From Amycolatopsis sp. WAC 01376 (GTDB lineage: Bacteria; Actinomycetota; Actinomycetes; Mycobacteriales; Pseudonocardiaceae): DNA of 64,000 bases. Made by a program: the position numbers and the translations under genes. Within the stretch, counting starts at the first letter, position 1. The number at the start of each line of letters is the position of its first letter. The stretch spans positions 806,001 through 870,000 of the forward strand of contig NZ_QHKL01000002.1 of the NCBI RefSeq assembly GCF_003947415.1. The letters run 5' to 3'. The notes beneath the pieces are model-generated. The model had not been told where the DNA came from and did not search any database. It was given only the letters and a program-made list of their open reading frames with translations. Positions 39,181-49,869 of this stretch are shown in pieces.

Positions 39181-40425
39181 ATGTACATAGCCACCACTCG
39201 GGGAGCGGACGCTGCGGCGGACGTCCCGAAGAGCGGCGTGAAACGGGCCGTCACGGGGAACGTCGTCGCGCTCGGCCTGGTCAGCCTCGTCACCGACATC
39301 TCGTCGGAGATGGTGACCGCGGTCCTTCCGCTCTACCTCGTCCTCGGTCTCGGCCTGAGCCCGCTGCAGTTCGGCGTGCTCGACGGCCTCTACTCCGGCG
39401 TCACCGCCGTGGTCCGGCTCGTCGGCGGGCATCTCGCGGACCGGTGGCAACGGCTCAAAGCCGTCGCCTGCTTCGGTTACGGGCTTTCGGCGCTGGGCAA
39501 GATCGGCCTGATGCTGGCGGGTTCGTCCACCGTCGCGATCGGTGCCGTCCTCGCGGCCGACCGCACCGGTAAAGGCGTCCGGACCGCGCCGCGGGACGCG
39601 CTGATCACGCTGAGCAGCGAACCCGAACATCTCGGCCGCGCGTTCGGCGTGCACCGCGCGATGGACACCTTCGGCGCGTTCCTCGGCCCGCTGGTCGCGA
39701 TGGCGGTGCTGTGGCTCAGCCTCGGCAGCTACGACTCGGTGTTCTTCACGAGCTTCTGCATCGCCGCGATCGGCGTGATCATCCTGCTGGTGCTGGTCAA
39801 GGACCACCAACCGAAGCCGGACGCCGTACGTCCCAAGGTCTCGTTGCGGGAGACCGCCGGCCTGATCCGGCAGGCGTCGTTCCGCCGGATCTGCGTGTGG
39901 GCGGCGTTGCTGGGCCTGGTCACCCTCAGCGACTCGTTCCTCTATCTCGTACTGCAGCGCCGCTGGGATCTCGGCGCGGTCTTCTTTCCCTTGCTGCCAC
40001 TGGGAACCGCGGGCGTGTACCTGCTGCTCGCCGTGCCGTTCGGCAGGCTTTCGGACCGGATCGGCCGCTGGAAGGTGTTCCTCGGCGGACACGTCGCGTT
40101 GGTCGTCGCGCTGCTGGCCCTGCTGGGACCGGTGGACGGCGGCATCCTCGCCGTGCTGGCGCTGGTGCTGCACGGTGTCTTCTACGCCGCCACCGACGGG
40201 GTCCTGATGGCCGCCGCCGGACCGCTGCTGCCCGAGCACCAGCGGGCGAGCGGACTCGCGCTGGTACAGACCGGGCAGGCGACGACGCGGATGCTCGCGT
40301 CCGTCCTTTTCGGACTCGCCTGGACCACCTGGGATCTGCACGCCGCGGTTCTGGTCGCCGCCGGGGCGCTGGCCGTGGTGGTCGTCGCGGCCGCCGTCAT
40401 CCGTCCTTTGAGGACACCCGCATGA
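39181..40425 (+). CDS. MFS transporter
   Basis: The 414-residue protein has about 12 membrane helices, with the MFS motif GGHLADRWQRLKAVAC after helix 2 and a motif RTGKGVRTAPRDAL that marks the DHA/YxlH-like subgroup often called 'MFS transporter, sugar-alcohol or metabolite type'. AAGGAGG precedes the ATG. The stop overlaps the next gene's ATG (ATGA), so the two are cotranslated; the neighbour encodes a periplasm-facing propeller protein and may be its partner. Confidence 0.85.
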   Translation: MYIATTRGADAAADVPKSGVKRAVTGNVVALGLVSLVTDISSEMVTAVLPLYLVLGLGLSPLQFGVLDGLYSGVTAVVRLVGGHLADRWQRLKAVACFGYGLSALGKIGLMLAGSSTVAIGAVLAADRTGKGVRTAPRDALITLSSEPEHLGRAFGVHRAMDTFGAFLGPLVAMAVLWLSLGSYDSVFFTSFCIAAIGVIILLVLVKDHQPKPDAVRPKVSLRETAGLIRQASFRRICVWAALLGLVTLSDSFLYLVLQRRWDLGAVFFPLLPLGTAGVYLLLAVPFGRLSDRIGRWKVFLGGHVALVVALLALLGPVDGGILAVLALVLHGVFYAATDGVLMAAAGPLLPEHQRASGLALVQTGQATTRMLASVLFGLAWTTWDLHAAVLVAAGALAVVVVAAAVIRPLRTPA

Positions 40426-41405
40426 GGGCGCGCATCCTGGGGGTGGCAGGGGCGGTCGTCCTCCTGATCGCGGCCGCCGTCGGCTACGGGCTCCACTCCC
40501 GCGACCGCGGGCCGGAGGTGAACTCCGTCGCCGTCGTGACCGGGCAGCCGGTTTCGGTGCAGGCCAAGGGACAGCTGCTGTTCCGCAACACCGCCGAGGG
40601 CCCCGACTTCGGCCATCTCGCCACCGTCCCCGTCGACCGGCCGGGCGAACCCCGGAAGGTGTCCGGGCTCAGCTGTGACCGCTTCGCCGCTTCGGCGGGG
40701 ACCGCGCTGTGCCTGTCCGCGCAGCCGGGGGTGCTGCCGCCGATGACCGACGTCATCGTGCTGGACAAGGACCTCAACGAGATCCGCCGGATCGAACTGC
40801 CCGGCACCCCCAGCCGCGGCAGGGTCTCGCCCGACGGGAAACTCGCCTACTGGACGCTGTTCGTCAATGGCGATTCCTATGCGGAGACCGGGTTTTCGAC
40901 CAGGGCCGGGATCTTCGACCTGAGGACCGGGAAGCTGATGAAGAGCATCGAGGAGATGGGCCTCCTGCTCGACGGCAAGCCGTACTACTCGTCCGACGTG
41001 AACTACTGGGGGATCACCTTCACCCCCGACGGCAAGCGGTTCTACGCGACCGTGGGGACAAAGGGGAAGACGTACCTGGTCGAGGCGGACTACGAGAAGC
41101 TCGTCGCGAAGATGATCCGGGAGAACGTCGAATGCCCGTCCCTTTCGCCGGACGGAAAGCGGATCGCCTTCAAGAAACGGGTTTCCGCCGATCTCGCCGC
41201 GCCGTGGCGGCTCGCGGTCCTCGATCTGGCCTCCGGACAGGAGACCCTGCTGGCCGAGACGCGGAGCGTGGACGACCAGGCCGCCTGGCTCGACGACCGG
41301 ACCATCGCGTACGGGCTGGACTCGGGGATCTGGGCGGTTCCGGCGGACGGGAGCGGGGCGGCCCGGCTGGTGGTGGAGCGCGGGGCGTCGCCGGCGGGCG
41401 TGTAG
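40422..41405 (+). CDS. Membrane-anchored beta-propeller (TolB/WD40-like) protein
   Basis: The 327-residue protein has an N-terminal signal anchor (about 5-24) followed by repeats of the type SRGRVSPDGKLAYW, GITFTPDGKRFYAT, SLSPDGKRIAFK, typical of TolB-like/WD40 propellers. It should sit outside the membrane, perhaps binding a partner. The gene overlaps the MFS gene by four bases, so a complex with that transporter is likely. The function cannot be named. Confidence 0.75.
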   Translation: MRARILGVAGAVVLLIAAAVGYGLHSRDRGPEVNSVAVVTGQPVSVQAKGQLLFRNTAEGPDFGHLATVPVDRPGEPRKVSGLSCDRFAASAGTALCLSAQPGVLPPMTDVIVLDKDLNEIRRIELPGTPSRGRVSPDGKLAYWTLFVNGDSYAETGFSTRAGIFDLRTGKLMKSIEEMGLLLDGKPYYSSDVNYWGITFTPDGKRFYATVGTKGKTYLVEADYEKLVAKMIRENVECPSLSPDGKRIAFKKRVSADLAAPWRLAVLDLASGQETLLAETRSVDDQAAWLDDRTIAYGLDSGIWAVPADGSGAARLVVERGASPAGV

Positions 41406-41428
41406 TGGGTCCGGCGCCCTTTCTTTAG

Positions 41429-41642
41429 GTACATGAAGGCCTCCTTCCTGTACCTAGGCGCAAGGATGGGGTCCTTCATGTACTGGGGAAGGTGTGAAGG
41501 TCGAGTTTCCTCGGCTGAGCCGAGGGAAGGGGTCCTTCACGCGCCACCGGTGTGACTGGTGTTGCACCTGGGGCTCAAGGGGTCTCCGGAGGGTAGTGAG
41601 GGCCTCCTTCCCTACCCTCAGAGTAGGGAAGGAGGCCTTCAC
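41429..41642. repeat. Composite triple-hairpin repeat A/B, copy A
   Basis: Three hairpins lie in a row. The first (41429-41483) has GTACATGAAGG ends. The second (41494-41540) has GTGAAGG / CCTTCAC ends, with TTTCCTCGG / CCGAGGGAA inside. The third (41596-41642) has 20-base arms that differ at one pair. The same three hairpins in the same order and with very similar sequence occur at 49997-50232. The first 115 bases are nearly identical between the two. Copy A lies between convergent genes. Confidence 0.85.
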
Positions 41643-41664
41643 GGACCCGGCGAGCAATCGCCAC

Positions 41665-42204
41665 TCACGACCCAGCCACGCCCAGCGCTTCCGCCTGCTC
41701 CAGGAACACGTCGTACGCCGCCTTCCCGAACAGCACGAACCGCACCAGCTCCACCGAACACGATCCGGCCGAAAGCGTGCTCAGCACGGTCTCGAGGGCG
41801 ATCTCCGCCGCGGATTCGACCGGCCACCGGTAGATCCCGGTCGAGATCGCGGGGAAGGCCACGGTGTGCGCGCCGAGGTCGGCGGCGACGTGCAGCGAGT
41901 TGCGGTGGCACGCTGCCAGTAGCGCCGAGCGGTCTTCGGAATCGGACCACACCGGCCCGACGGTGTGCACCACCCAGCGCGCCGGAAGGCGGCCCGCCGT
42001 GGTGGCGACCGCCTCTCCGGTCTTCAGTCCCTTGCCGTAATGCCCCGCGCGCAGTGCCCGGCATTCGGCGAGGATCTCCGGTCCGCCGCGGCGGTGGACC
42101 GCGCCGTCCACCCCGCCGCCGCCGAGCAGTGACGAGTTGGCCGCGTTGACCACGACGTCGACCTGCTGTTCGGTGATGTCGCCTTCGACCAGTTCGATCT
42201 TCAT
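41665..42204 (-). CDS. Macrodomain protein (ADP-ribose-binding/deacetylase)
   Basis: The 179-residue protein is a single macrodomain: ITEQQVDVVVNAANSSLLGG, GGVDGAVHRRGGPEI and AFPAISTGIYRWP are the ADP-ribose binding loops, with Asn and His in the order of MacroD-type enzymes. Such proteins remove O-acetyl-ADP-ribose acetyl groups or mono-ADP-ribose from proteins. It is 11 bases from the next gene upstream, an alpha/beta hydrolase on the same strand, so they may be cotranscribed. Confidence 0.9.
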   Translation of the reverse strand: MKIELVEGDITEQQVDVVVNAANSSLLGGGGVDGAVHRRGGPEILAECRALRAGHYGKGLKTGEAVATTAGRLPARWVVHTVGPVWSDSEDRSALLAACHRNSLHVAADLGAHTVAFPAISTGIYRWPVESAAEIALETVLSTLSAGSCSVELVRFVLFGKAAYDVFLEQAEALGVAGS

Positions 42205-42214
42205 GATCGCTCCG

Positions 42215-43012
42215 TCAGTCGTTGAAGTACTCGATCAGTACCGGGGCCACCGCCTTCGGCTTGAGCATATGCGTCTGGCCTGCGATCGTCCGGTGCTCGG
42301 CGCCGGGCACCGCCTTCGCCAGCGCGGCGACGCCGTTGCGGATCCACGCGGGGCTCTTGCCGCCGTCCATGACCAGCGTCGGCACCGAAACGCCCGCCCA
42401 GCGGCCCTCGGGCAGCGGGGTGCCGTCGTGCAGGCCGTCGAACAGGGCGGCGTCGTAGCGCAGGGTCGGCGCGACCGTCTTCATCTTCGGCCAGGCGGGC
42501 ATGAGCTGCATCATGAACACGAACGGCGCCGGAACGCGGACGCCTTCCCGCATGAAGGTCTTGATCGCGGTGCCGGGCCGCCCGGTGGCGATGGCCTTCT
42601 CGAGCCGTTCGGTGTAGTCGGCCGGGACCGGCGGGCGCGTGTCGTCGACGACCAGCGGGAATTCGTACACCGCCAGTTTCGTGATCGGGAGCCCGGCTTT
42701 CGCGGCTTCGAGGGCGAGCGCGGCGCCGGACGAGATGCCGTAGACGTGCGCCGTCCCGCCCGCTTCCTTGATCAGCGCCGCGATGTCCTCGACTTCGCGG
42801 GCGACGGAGAACGGCTCGGTGTCGCCGCTTTCGCCGCGGCCGCGGCGGTCGTAGGTGTAGACGGTGAAGTGCGCGGCCAGTTCGGCGGCCAGCGGCTTGG
42901 CCGGGCCGAACTCGCGGTGGCACATCGCGCCGTCGACCAGGATGACGGCGGGGCCGGAGCCGGTGCGGGTGTAGGCGATGGTGGTGCCGTCTTGCGAGGT
43001 CACGGTGCTCAT
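42215..43012 (-). CDS. Alpha/beta hydrolase
   Basis: The 265-residue hydrolase has the nucleophile elbow GISSG (about 94-98) in AHVYGISSGAALALEAAK and a His near the C-terminus (GQTHML), with the Asp in between. It lacks a lid insertion larger than usual. Substrate is unknown; several actinobacterial homologues act on esters or are near membrane proteins of the DUF998 type, as here. It is followed by the macrodomain gene on the same strand. Confidence 0.85.
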   Translation of the reverse strand: MSTVTSQDGTTIAYTRTGSGPAVILVDGAMCHREFGPAKPLAAELAAHFTVYTYDRRGRGESGDTEPFSVAREVEDIAALIKEAGGTAHVYGISSGAALALEAAKAGLPITKLAVYEFPLVVDDTRPPVPADYTERLEKAIATGRPGTAIKTFMREGVRVPAPFVFMMQLMPAWPKMKTVAPTLRYDAALFDGLHDGTPLPEGRWAGVSVPTLVMDGGKSPAWIRNGVAALAKAVPGAEHRTIAGQTHMLKPKAVAPVLIEYFND

Positions 43013-43035
43013 GGCGGGAATTCTCCTAGGGTTGT

Positions 43036-43680
43036 CTAGCGGCTTGTGTGGACGATGACGGCGGTGACCCAGCCCCAGGCCAGCATCACGGCGGCCCAGA
43101 AGGCGAGCATCACGACGGCGTTCGCGTTGCCGGAGCTGATCCCGGCGAACGAGGCGAAGAATGCGATGCCGGTGGCGCGGGAGTAGACGGCCCAGCCGCG
43201 GCGGCCTTCACGGGAGAAGCGGCTCGCGAACACGAAGGTCGCGACGATCAGCGAGAGGAAGCCGACCGAGCCGGCGGCCATGTGCAGGACGCCCGCGGTG
43301 CTGATGGTGCCCGGGCCGCTGCCCGCGGGGAAGCCGTTGCCGGGGTCGGCCTTGAAGACCGCGGCGAAGAGCAGGCTGACGCCGAAGACGCCCAGCAGTC
43401 GTGGACCCCACGTGCTGCCTCTGCCCGGTTCGAGCGTCCGGCTCAGGCCGATCGCGCCCGCGATCATCAGGACGCCGGTGACCAGGAAGTTCGTCACCTG
43501 GATCCAGCCGGCGTCGCCGTTGCTCAGCATGCTCGCCGGGTGCTTCGTCACGTCGAAACCGTCGCGGACGGCGGCCTGGGTGAGCGTGGTCAGGAAGTAC
43601 AGCGGGCCCGAGACCGCGCCGCAGGCGAGCAGGGCGCGGGCGGGGAGTGCGACGTGGGTCCGGGTGGCGGCGATGGTCAT
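43036..43680 (-). CDS. DUF998 integral membrane protein
   Basis: The 214-residue protein has about six transmembrane helices and the DUF998 signature (ACGAVSGPLYFLTTLTQAAVRDGFDVTKHP, SMLSNGDAGWIQVTNFLVTG in that order). ATG 43680 is preferred since GAAAGG precedes it; a longer form from 43746 would use a TTG in a region that looks like a promoter. Function is unknown. It is 23 bases from the alpha/beta hydrolase gene, in the same direction. Confidence 0.82.
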   Translation of the reverse strand: MTIAATRTHVALPARALLACGAVSGPLYFLTTLTQAAVRDGFDVTKHPASMLSNGDAGWIQVTNFLVTGVLMIAGAIGLSRTLEPGRGSTWGPRLLGVFGVSLLFAAVFKADPGNGFPAGSGPGTISTAGVLHMAAGSVGFLSLIVATFVFASRFSREGRRGWAVYSRATGIAFFASFAGISSGNANAVVMLAFWAAVMLAWGWVTAVIVHTSR

Positions 43681-43804
43681 CGTTTCGGCCTTTCGGGGCG
43701 GGAGTTCGTTGGGCACAACTCTCGCTCCGAAAGTCTCGATTGTCAAGACAAAAAAAATTGTCGGTGGCGCCGAATGCGACGCCGGAGGTGTCGCAACCAG
43801 GTGG

Positions 43805-44938
43805 CTACTTGCTGTTTCGCAAGGTCAGGAGGGTGATCTCGCTCGGCGCGAAGACGCGCAGCGGCGGTCCCCAGAAGCCGGTGCCCCGGCTCGTGTAGAG
43901 CTGCGTGCGCTCGCCGTGGCGCGAAAGCCCGGCTAAGACGGGCTGATCGAGCCGGACCAGGAGGTGGAACGGCCAGATCTGGCCGCCGTGGGTGTGCCCG
44001 GAGATCTGCAGGTCGATGCCCGCCTCGGCGGCCTGCTTGACCTGCTTCGGCTGATGGGCGAGCAGGACGACCGGCGTGCTCGCGGCGACGCCGTCGAGCG
44101 CGGCGGGGAGGTCGGGGCCGTGGCCGGGCAGTCCGGAGGCGGCGCCACGCGTGTCGTCGATCCCGGCGAAGACGAGCGTGTCGCCGCCCTGGTGGACCTT
44201 CGCGTGCCGGTTGTGCAGCGTGTCCCAGCCGAGGTCGCGCATGTGGTCGAGCCAGGCCTGCGCCTCGCCGAAGTACTCGTGATTGCCGGTGATGTAGAAC
44301 TTGCCGAGTTTCGCCCGCACCTTCCCGAGCGGCGCGACCTGCTGTGCGCGTTTGGCGACGGAACCGTCGGCGAGGTCGCCCGCGTGGGCGACGACGTCGG
44401 CGTCGAGTTCGTTCACCGCCTCGACGACCTTCTCCGACCATTTCGTCCGGTTCAGCGGGCCGAAATGGGTGTCGGTGATGATCGCGAAACGGAGACCGTC
44501 GAGGCCCGCGCCCAGCCGGGGGAGTACGACGTCGAGCTCCTTGAGCCTCGGCACGCGCCGGGCTTCGGCCATCCCGTACGCCGCCAGCGCCGCGAAGGCC
44601 ACCAGGACGACGCCGGACACGATTCCCGCCGCACTGTCCACTCCGGACACCGCGAGCACGAGTCGCAGCACGTTTCCGAGTACCGACAAGGAGAACAGCA
44701 GCCAGATCAGCCCGAGGGAGAGGTCGCCGATCTTCGCCGCGAGGTCGCGCTGCCACGGGCCGTGGCCGAGGACCATGCACGCGGGCACGGCGATCGCCGC
44801 GGCGGCGAACACGATCGTGCCGAGGACTTCGAGCGCGGCCGGGAGTTCGGGTGAGCCGACGATCGTCCACCACGGCACACCGAACAGGAGGGCGAGAACG
44901 GCGATCAGCGCGGCGACGCGGACAAGGATGCGGGGCAT
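43805..44938 (-). CDS. Membrane-anchored metallophosphoesterase (YkuE-like)
   Basis: The 377-residue protein has about four N-terminal transmembrane helices (to about 125) and a calcineurin-like phosphoesterase domain with IITDTHFG, HAGDLADG, ITGNHEYFG, LAHQP and SGHTHGGQIWP motifs. The catalytic domain probably faces outside or the cytosol near the membrane; YkuE of Bacillus is a cell-wall-associated phosphoesterase. The substrate is unknown. The divergent membrane-protein gene lies 138 bases away across a short palindrome. Confidence 0.87.
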   Translation of the reverse strand: MPRILVRVAALIAVLALLFGVPWWTIVGSPELPAALEVLGTIVFAAAAIAVPACMVLGHGPWQRDLAAKIGDLSLGLIWLLFSLSVLGNVLRLVLAVSGVDSAAGIVSGVVLVAFAALAAYGMAEARRVPRLKELDVVLPRLGAGLDGLRFAIITDTHFGPLNRTKWSEKVVEAVNELDADVVAHAGDLADGSVAKRAQQVAPLGKVRAKLGKFYITGNHEYFGEAQAWLDHMRDLGWDTLHNRHAKVHQGGDTLVFAGIDDTRGAASGLPGHGPDLPAALDGVAASTPVVLLAHQPKQVKQAAEAGIDLQISGHTHGGQIWPFHLLVRLDQPVLAGLSRHGERTQLYTSRGTGFWGPPLRVFAPSEITLLTLRNSK

Positions 44939-44956
44939 GATGTCGGCCAGACTAAC

Positions 44957-44969
44957 AGACCAATGGTCT
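44957..44969. promoter_or_regulatory. Palindrome AGACCAATGGTCT in a divergent promoter region
   Basis: A 13-base palindrome (AGACCA / TGGTCT around an A) lies 18 bases before the start of the metallophosphoesterase gene on one side and about 107 bases before the membrane-protein gene on the other. It may be an operator. The order of half sites is the reverse of the DasR core. Confidence 0.35.
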
Positions 44970-45076
44970 CTACCGCCGTCTTCGCTGAGGGGCCTCTCAG
45001 GTACGTAGGCGGGCGTACGCGCGATGTCGCTTCACGGCTGACGCTTTTCGCCGCGAGCCGGAAGACACTCTTCGGC

Positions 45077-45937
45077 ATGAAGGAATCGCGAACGATCGAA
45101 CGCGTCGCCTACGTGGTCGGAGCACTCCTGTTCCTCAGCGGGCTCGTGCACGCCGGAGTGCTGATCGTGTCCGGTGGTTCGTGGACCGGGCCGTTGTCGA
45201 TGCGGAAAGCGGTTACGTTCGGCCTGTCGTTCGGGCTGACCCTGGTCACCGTCGCTTGGGCGACTTCGTACGTCGCGGTGCGGCCGAGGGTGCGGAACGT
45301 GCTGCTCGGCGTCTTCACCGCGGCGAGCGTCGTCGAGACGGTGCTGGTGAGCATGCAGGCGTGGCGCGGGGTGCCGTCGCATTTCAACTTCGAGACCGGC
45401 TTCGACAACGCGGTGTCGACCACGCTCGCGGCGGGCGGCGGCGTGATCATCCTGACGGCGATCTCGTTCACCGCCGCGGCGATGCGCGGCGAAGGGGAGA
45501 CCACGCCGAGCATGCGGCTCGCGGTGCGATCCGGGCTCGTCGCGCTGCTGGTGGCGCTGGGCGCGGGTGCGGCGATGATCGCGAGCGGCGTCGTCGAGGC
45601 GCGCGGCGGGAACCCGCAGGCCGCGTACGCCACCGCCGGCGCGCTGAAGCCACTCCACGCGGTGGCGATGCACGCGATCCTCATCCTGCCGGGACTCGCG
45701 TGGCTGCTGCGGTTCGCGGACTGGACGGAACGGCGGCGCGTGCGGCTGGTGTGGGCCGCGATCGGTGCCTACGCCGTGCTGACCGCTGTCGTGGGGCTGG
45801 AGTCGGTGACCGGGGTTTCGCCGCTGGCGGCTTCGCCTGTGGAGATGGTGACTTCGGGGCTTGCTTTGGTGGTGCTGGGGCTTATCGGTGCGGTGGCTGG
45901 TCGTGAAGCGGTTCGGCGGCGGTCCCGAGTGCTATGA
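45077..45937 (+). CDS. Integral membrane protein, about seven helices
   Basis: The 286-residue protein has seven to eight membrane helices, with a conserved loop GVPSHFNFETGFDNAVSTTL between helices 3 and 4 that is frequent in an actinobacterial family without assigned function. ATG 45077 is used, but a longer form from GTG 44963 cannot be excluded, as the ribosome binding site is poor. The stop codon itself lies inside a 53-base palindrome, so the terminator and gene end overlap. Confidence 0.7.
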   Translation: MKESRTIERVAYVVGALLFLSGLVHAGVLIVSGGSWTGPLSMRKAVTFGLSFGLTLVTVAWATSYVAVRPRVRNVLLGVFTAASVVETVLVSMQAWRGVPSHFNFETGFDNAVSTTLAAGGGVIILTAISFTAAAMRGEGETTPSMRLAVRSGLVALLVALGAGAAMIASGVVEARGGNPQAAYATAGALKPLHAVAMHAILILPGLAWLLRFADWTERRRVRLVWAAIGAYAVLTAVVGLESVTGVSPLAASPVEMVTSGLALVVLGLIGAVAGREAVRRRSRVL

Positions 45938-45983
45938 ACGGTCCGTTCCTTGCAAAATTTGCAAGGAACGGACCGTTCATAGC
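45931..45983. terminator. 53-base near-perfect palindrome overlapping a stop codon
   Basis: Two 26-base arms with one base at the centre; nearly identical to 34916-34968 (the difference is mostly CCGTTCC for CCTTTCC). The first seven bases include the stop codon of the membrane-protein gene. It lies between convergent genes. Confidence 0.75.
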
Positions 45984-45986
45984 GCG

Positions 45987-48248
<2,262 letters not shown>

Positions 48249-48269
48249 GGCTCTCCCCTGGTTGGAACT

Positions 48270-48317
48270 CTTTAGCCTGTAAAGTGAGGGTAGCAGAGGT
48301 TGGTTTATGCTGTAAGG
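48270..48317. promoter_or_regulatory. Operator-like repeats between UvrA-like and TetR genes
   Basis: CTTTAGCCTGTAAAG (48270-48284) and TTTATGCTGTAAGG (48304-48317) share the half-site pattern TTTA-N3-TGTAA. Both lie between the divergent starts and likely bind the TetR product. Confidence 0.6.
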
Positions 48318-48326
48318 AGTTGGCAC

Positions 48327-49109
48327 GTGGTCGTCTACGCGGCTCAAGGAGACCCCTGGCGGTCGATGGCACTGCTGTGGCGGACCGAGTCGCCGGACGC
48401 CGAACGGCCAGGCCCCAAACCGGGGCTTTCGGTGGAGCTGATCGTCGAAACCGCCATCGCCATCGCGGACGCCGAAGGCATGGCGGGCCTTTCGATGCGT
48501 GCCGTCGGGGACAGGCTCGGCCGCACGGCCATGGCGCTGTACACCTACGTCCCCAGCAAGAGCGAGCTGCTCGATCTCATGTACGACAAGGCGCTCGTCG
48601 AGCTGACGGGTGCCTACGACGGGGAAGACTGGCGGGCCGACGCCGCGCGCTGGGCCGAGGACCTGTGGGACTTCTACCTGCGGCATCCCTGGGTTCTCCA
48701 GGTCTCGCAGGCGCGGCCGGTGCTGGGGCCGAACGAGTACGTCGTACTGGAGGCGCTGGTGAAGATCCTGCGTCGGACCGGATTGCGCCCGGCGGCGCTG
48801 CGACGGCTGGTCAGCGCGCTGTACTCGTGCGTGCGCGAGCCCGCCAGGACGGCGTCGGAGTCGCGTCTGGCCGAAAAGGTGACAGGGCAGTCCGACGATG
48901 AGTGGTGGTATGCCCGGTCCGCGCAGCTGCGGGAGGTTTCGCCGGACTTCGCCGAGCGGTTCCCGACGCTGACCTGGATGGAGAGCGAGCAGGCGTTCCG
49001 GATGGAGGACGAGACCGTGTCCTATCTGGAGCAGGAGGCGAGGGAGGCCTTCGAGTTCTCGCTGGCCGTTCTCCTGGACGGAATCGAAGTCGCGATGAAA
49101 GCGGAGTAG
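48327..49109 (+). CDS. TetR-family transcriptional regulator (TetR_C tetracycline-repressor-like half)
   Basis: The 260-residue protein has an N-terminal extension (about 28 residues), a TetR HTH (SVELIVETAIAIADAEGMAG, LSMRAVGDRLGRTAMALYTY) at about 30-80, and the larger ligand-binding part of the TetR_C type. GTG 48327 follows AAGGAG by 7 bases and is preferred over an upstream TTG. It is divergent from the UvrA-like gene and probably represses it until a drug binds. Confidence 0.87.
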   Translation: MVVYAAQGDPWRSMALLWRTESPDAERPGPKPGLSVELIVETAIAIADAEGMAGLSMRAVGDRLGRTAMALYTYVPSKSELLDLMYDKALVELTGAYDGEDWRADAARWAEDLWDFYLRHPWVLQVSQARPVLGPNEYVVLEALVKILRRTGLRPAALRRLVSALYSCVREPARTASESRLAEKVTGQSDDEWWYARSAQLREVSPDFAERFPTLTWMESEQAFRMEDETVSYLEQEAREAFEFSLAVLLDGIEVAMKAE

Positions 49110-49119
49110 CCTTCTCCGC

Positions 49120-49551
49120 ATGCCCAGTGATTTCGCCTTGAAGACCATGAACGCCGTCCATCGCGTCATCCAGAAGGTCAGCGGCGGCCGCGCCGGCTGG
49201 CAGGTCGCCGGGATGACCGTGCTCGAACTGACCACCATCGGCCGCAAATCCGGCCAGCCGCGCACCGTGCTGCTGACCTCGCCGCTGCGGGAGGGCGACG
49301 CGTACGTCATCGTGGCGTCCCGCGGTGGCGACGACCAGCACCCGGCGTGGTTTCTCAACCTCCGCGACAACCCGGACGTGCAGGTCACCCTGAAGGGCGA
49401 AAGCCCGCAGCCGATGGTCGCGAGCGTCGCCGACGCCGAGCAGCGCGCCCGCCTGTGGCCCAAGATCACCGCGGACTACAAGAACTACGCGCAGTACCAG
49501 ACCAAGACCGAACGGGAGATCCCCGTCGTGTTGCTGGCGCCCAAGGCGTAA
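49120..49551 (+). CDS. Deazaflavin (F420)-dependent nitroreductase family protein (DDN-like)
   Basis: The 143-residue protein has the DDN fold with TTIGRKSGQPRTVLLTS and VASRGGDDQHPAWFLNL, the F420-binding pattern of the Mycobacterium Rv3547 family. These enzymes reduce quinones or activated nitro compounds with F420H2 at the membrane. It starts 10 bases after the TetR gene and may be cotranscribed. The real substrate in this host is unknown. Confidence 0.88.
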   Translation: MPSDFALKTMNAVHRVIQKVSGGRAGWQVAGMTVLELTTIGRKSGQPRTVLLTSPLREGDAYVIVASRGGDDQHPAWFLNLRDNPDVQVTLKGESPQPMVASVADAEQRARLWPKITADYKNYAQYQTKTEREIPVVLLAPKA

Positions 49552-49656
49552 GTGCGCGTCCGGTACAGCGGGTCGTGAGTGGCGATTCGGGTTCTGGTGG
49601 ACCTGTATTCGCCTGCCCACTGGATGCTGATGTGGGTGAGCGGGGAAGACCACGAC

Positions 49657-49697
49657 GATGGAGGAATTGGGACACTCAATGTCCCGATTCCTCCATC
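49657..49697. repeat. Hairpin of the GGGAC/GTCCC loop family, copy 3
   Basis: Arms GATGGAGGAAT (49657-49667) and complement (49687-49697), one T-G wobble, then GGGACA/TGTCCC around the loop CTCAA. It has the same layout (outer stem, single mismatch, six-base inner stem, short loop) as the hairpins at 16405 and 16481. Confidence 0.7.
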
Positions 49698-49840
49698 CGG
49701 TCCGCGCTAACCCGAATCGCCACTCACGAGGGCTTGGCCTTCACGGACTCGGCCTGGCGCCAACCGCAGCCGGAATCCATGTAGATACCTAAGAACCTTG
49801 GTTTTATTGAGGGGTAAGGCAACGTGGCGTGACGCCAAGG

Positions 49841-49869
49841 CGTGTCGCGTAAGCCACTTTCGCGACACG
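49841..49869. repeat. GTGTCGCG inverted repeat
   Basis: CGTGTCGCG (49841-49849) and complement (49861-49869), with AAG/CTT inside. A partial copy of the same motif, GTGTCGCGAAAGCCACTTTC, is at about 16338. Confidence 0.6.

Noticed and set aside
37522..40341. 939-residue antisense frame over the metallophosphatase and MFS genes
   Set aside because: It is a long open frame caused by high GC codon bias. The sequence is Arg/Gly/Asp/Val-rich without domains, while the plus strand has clear families.
43741..43746. Longer start for the DUF998 gene at a TTG at 43746
   Set aside because: The TTG is part of TTGACA, which looks like a -35 box on that strand, and ATG 43680 has a better ribosome binding site and begins near the first conserved helix.
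48249..49469. N-terminal extension of the UvrA-like gene to about 1160 residues
   Set aside because: The frame is open, but this part is antisense to the TetR gene and the DDN-like gene, both of which have good motifs. UvrA homology starts only at the ATG at 48248 with its own ribosome binding site.
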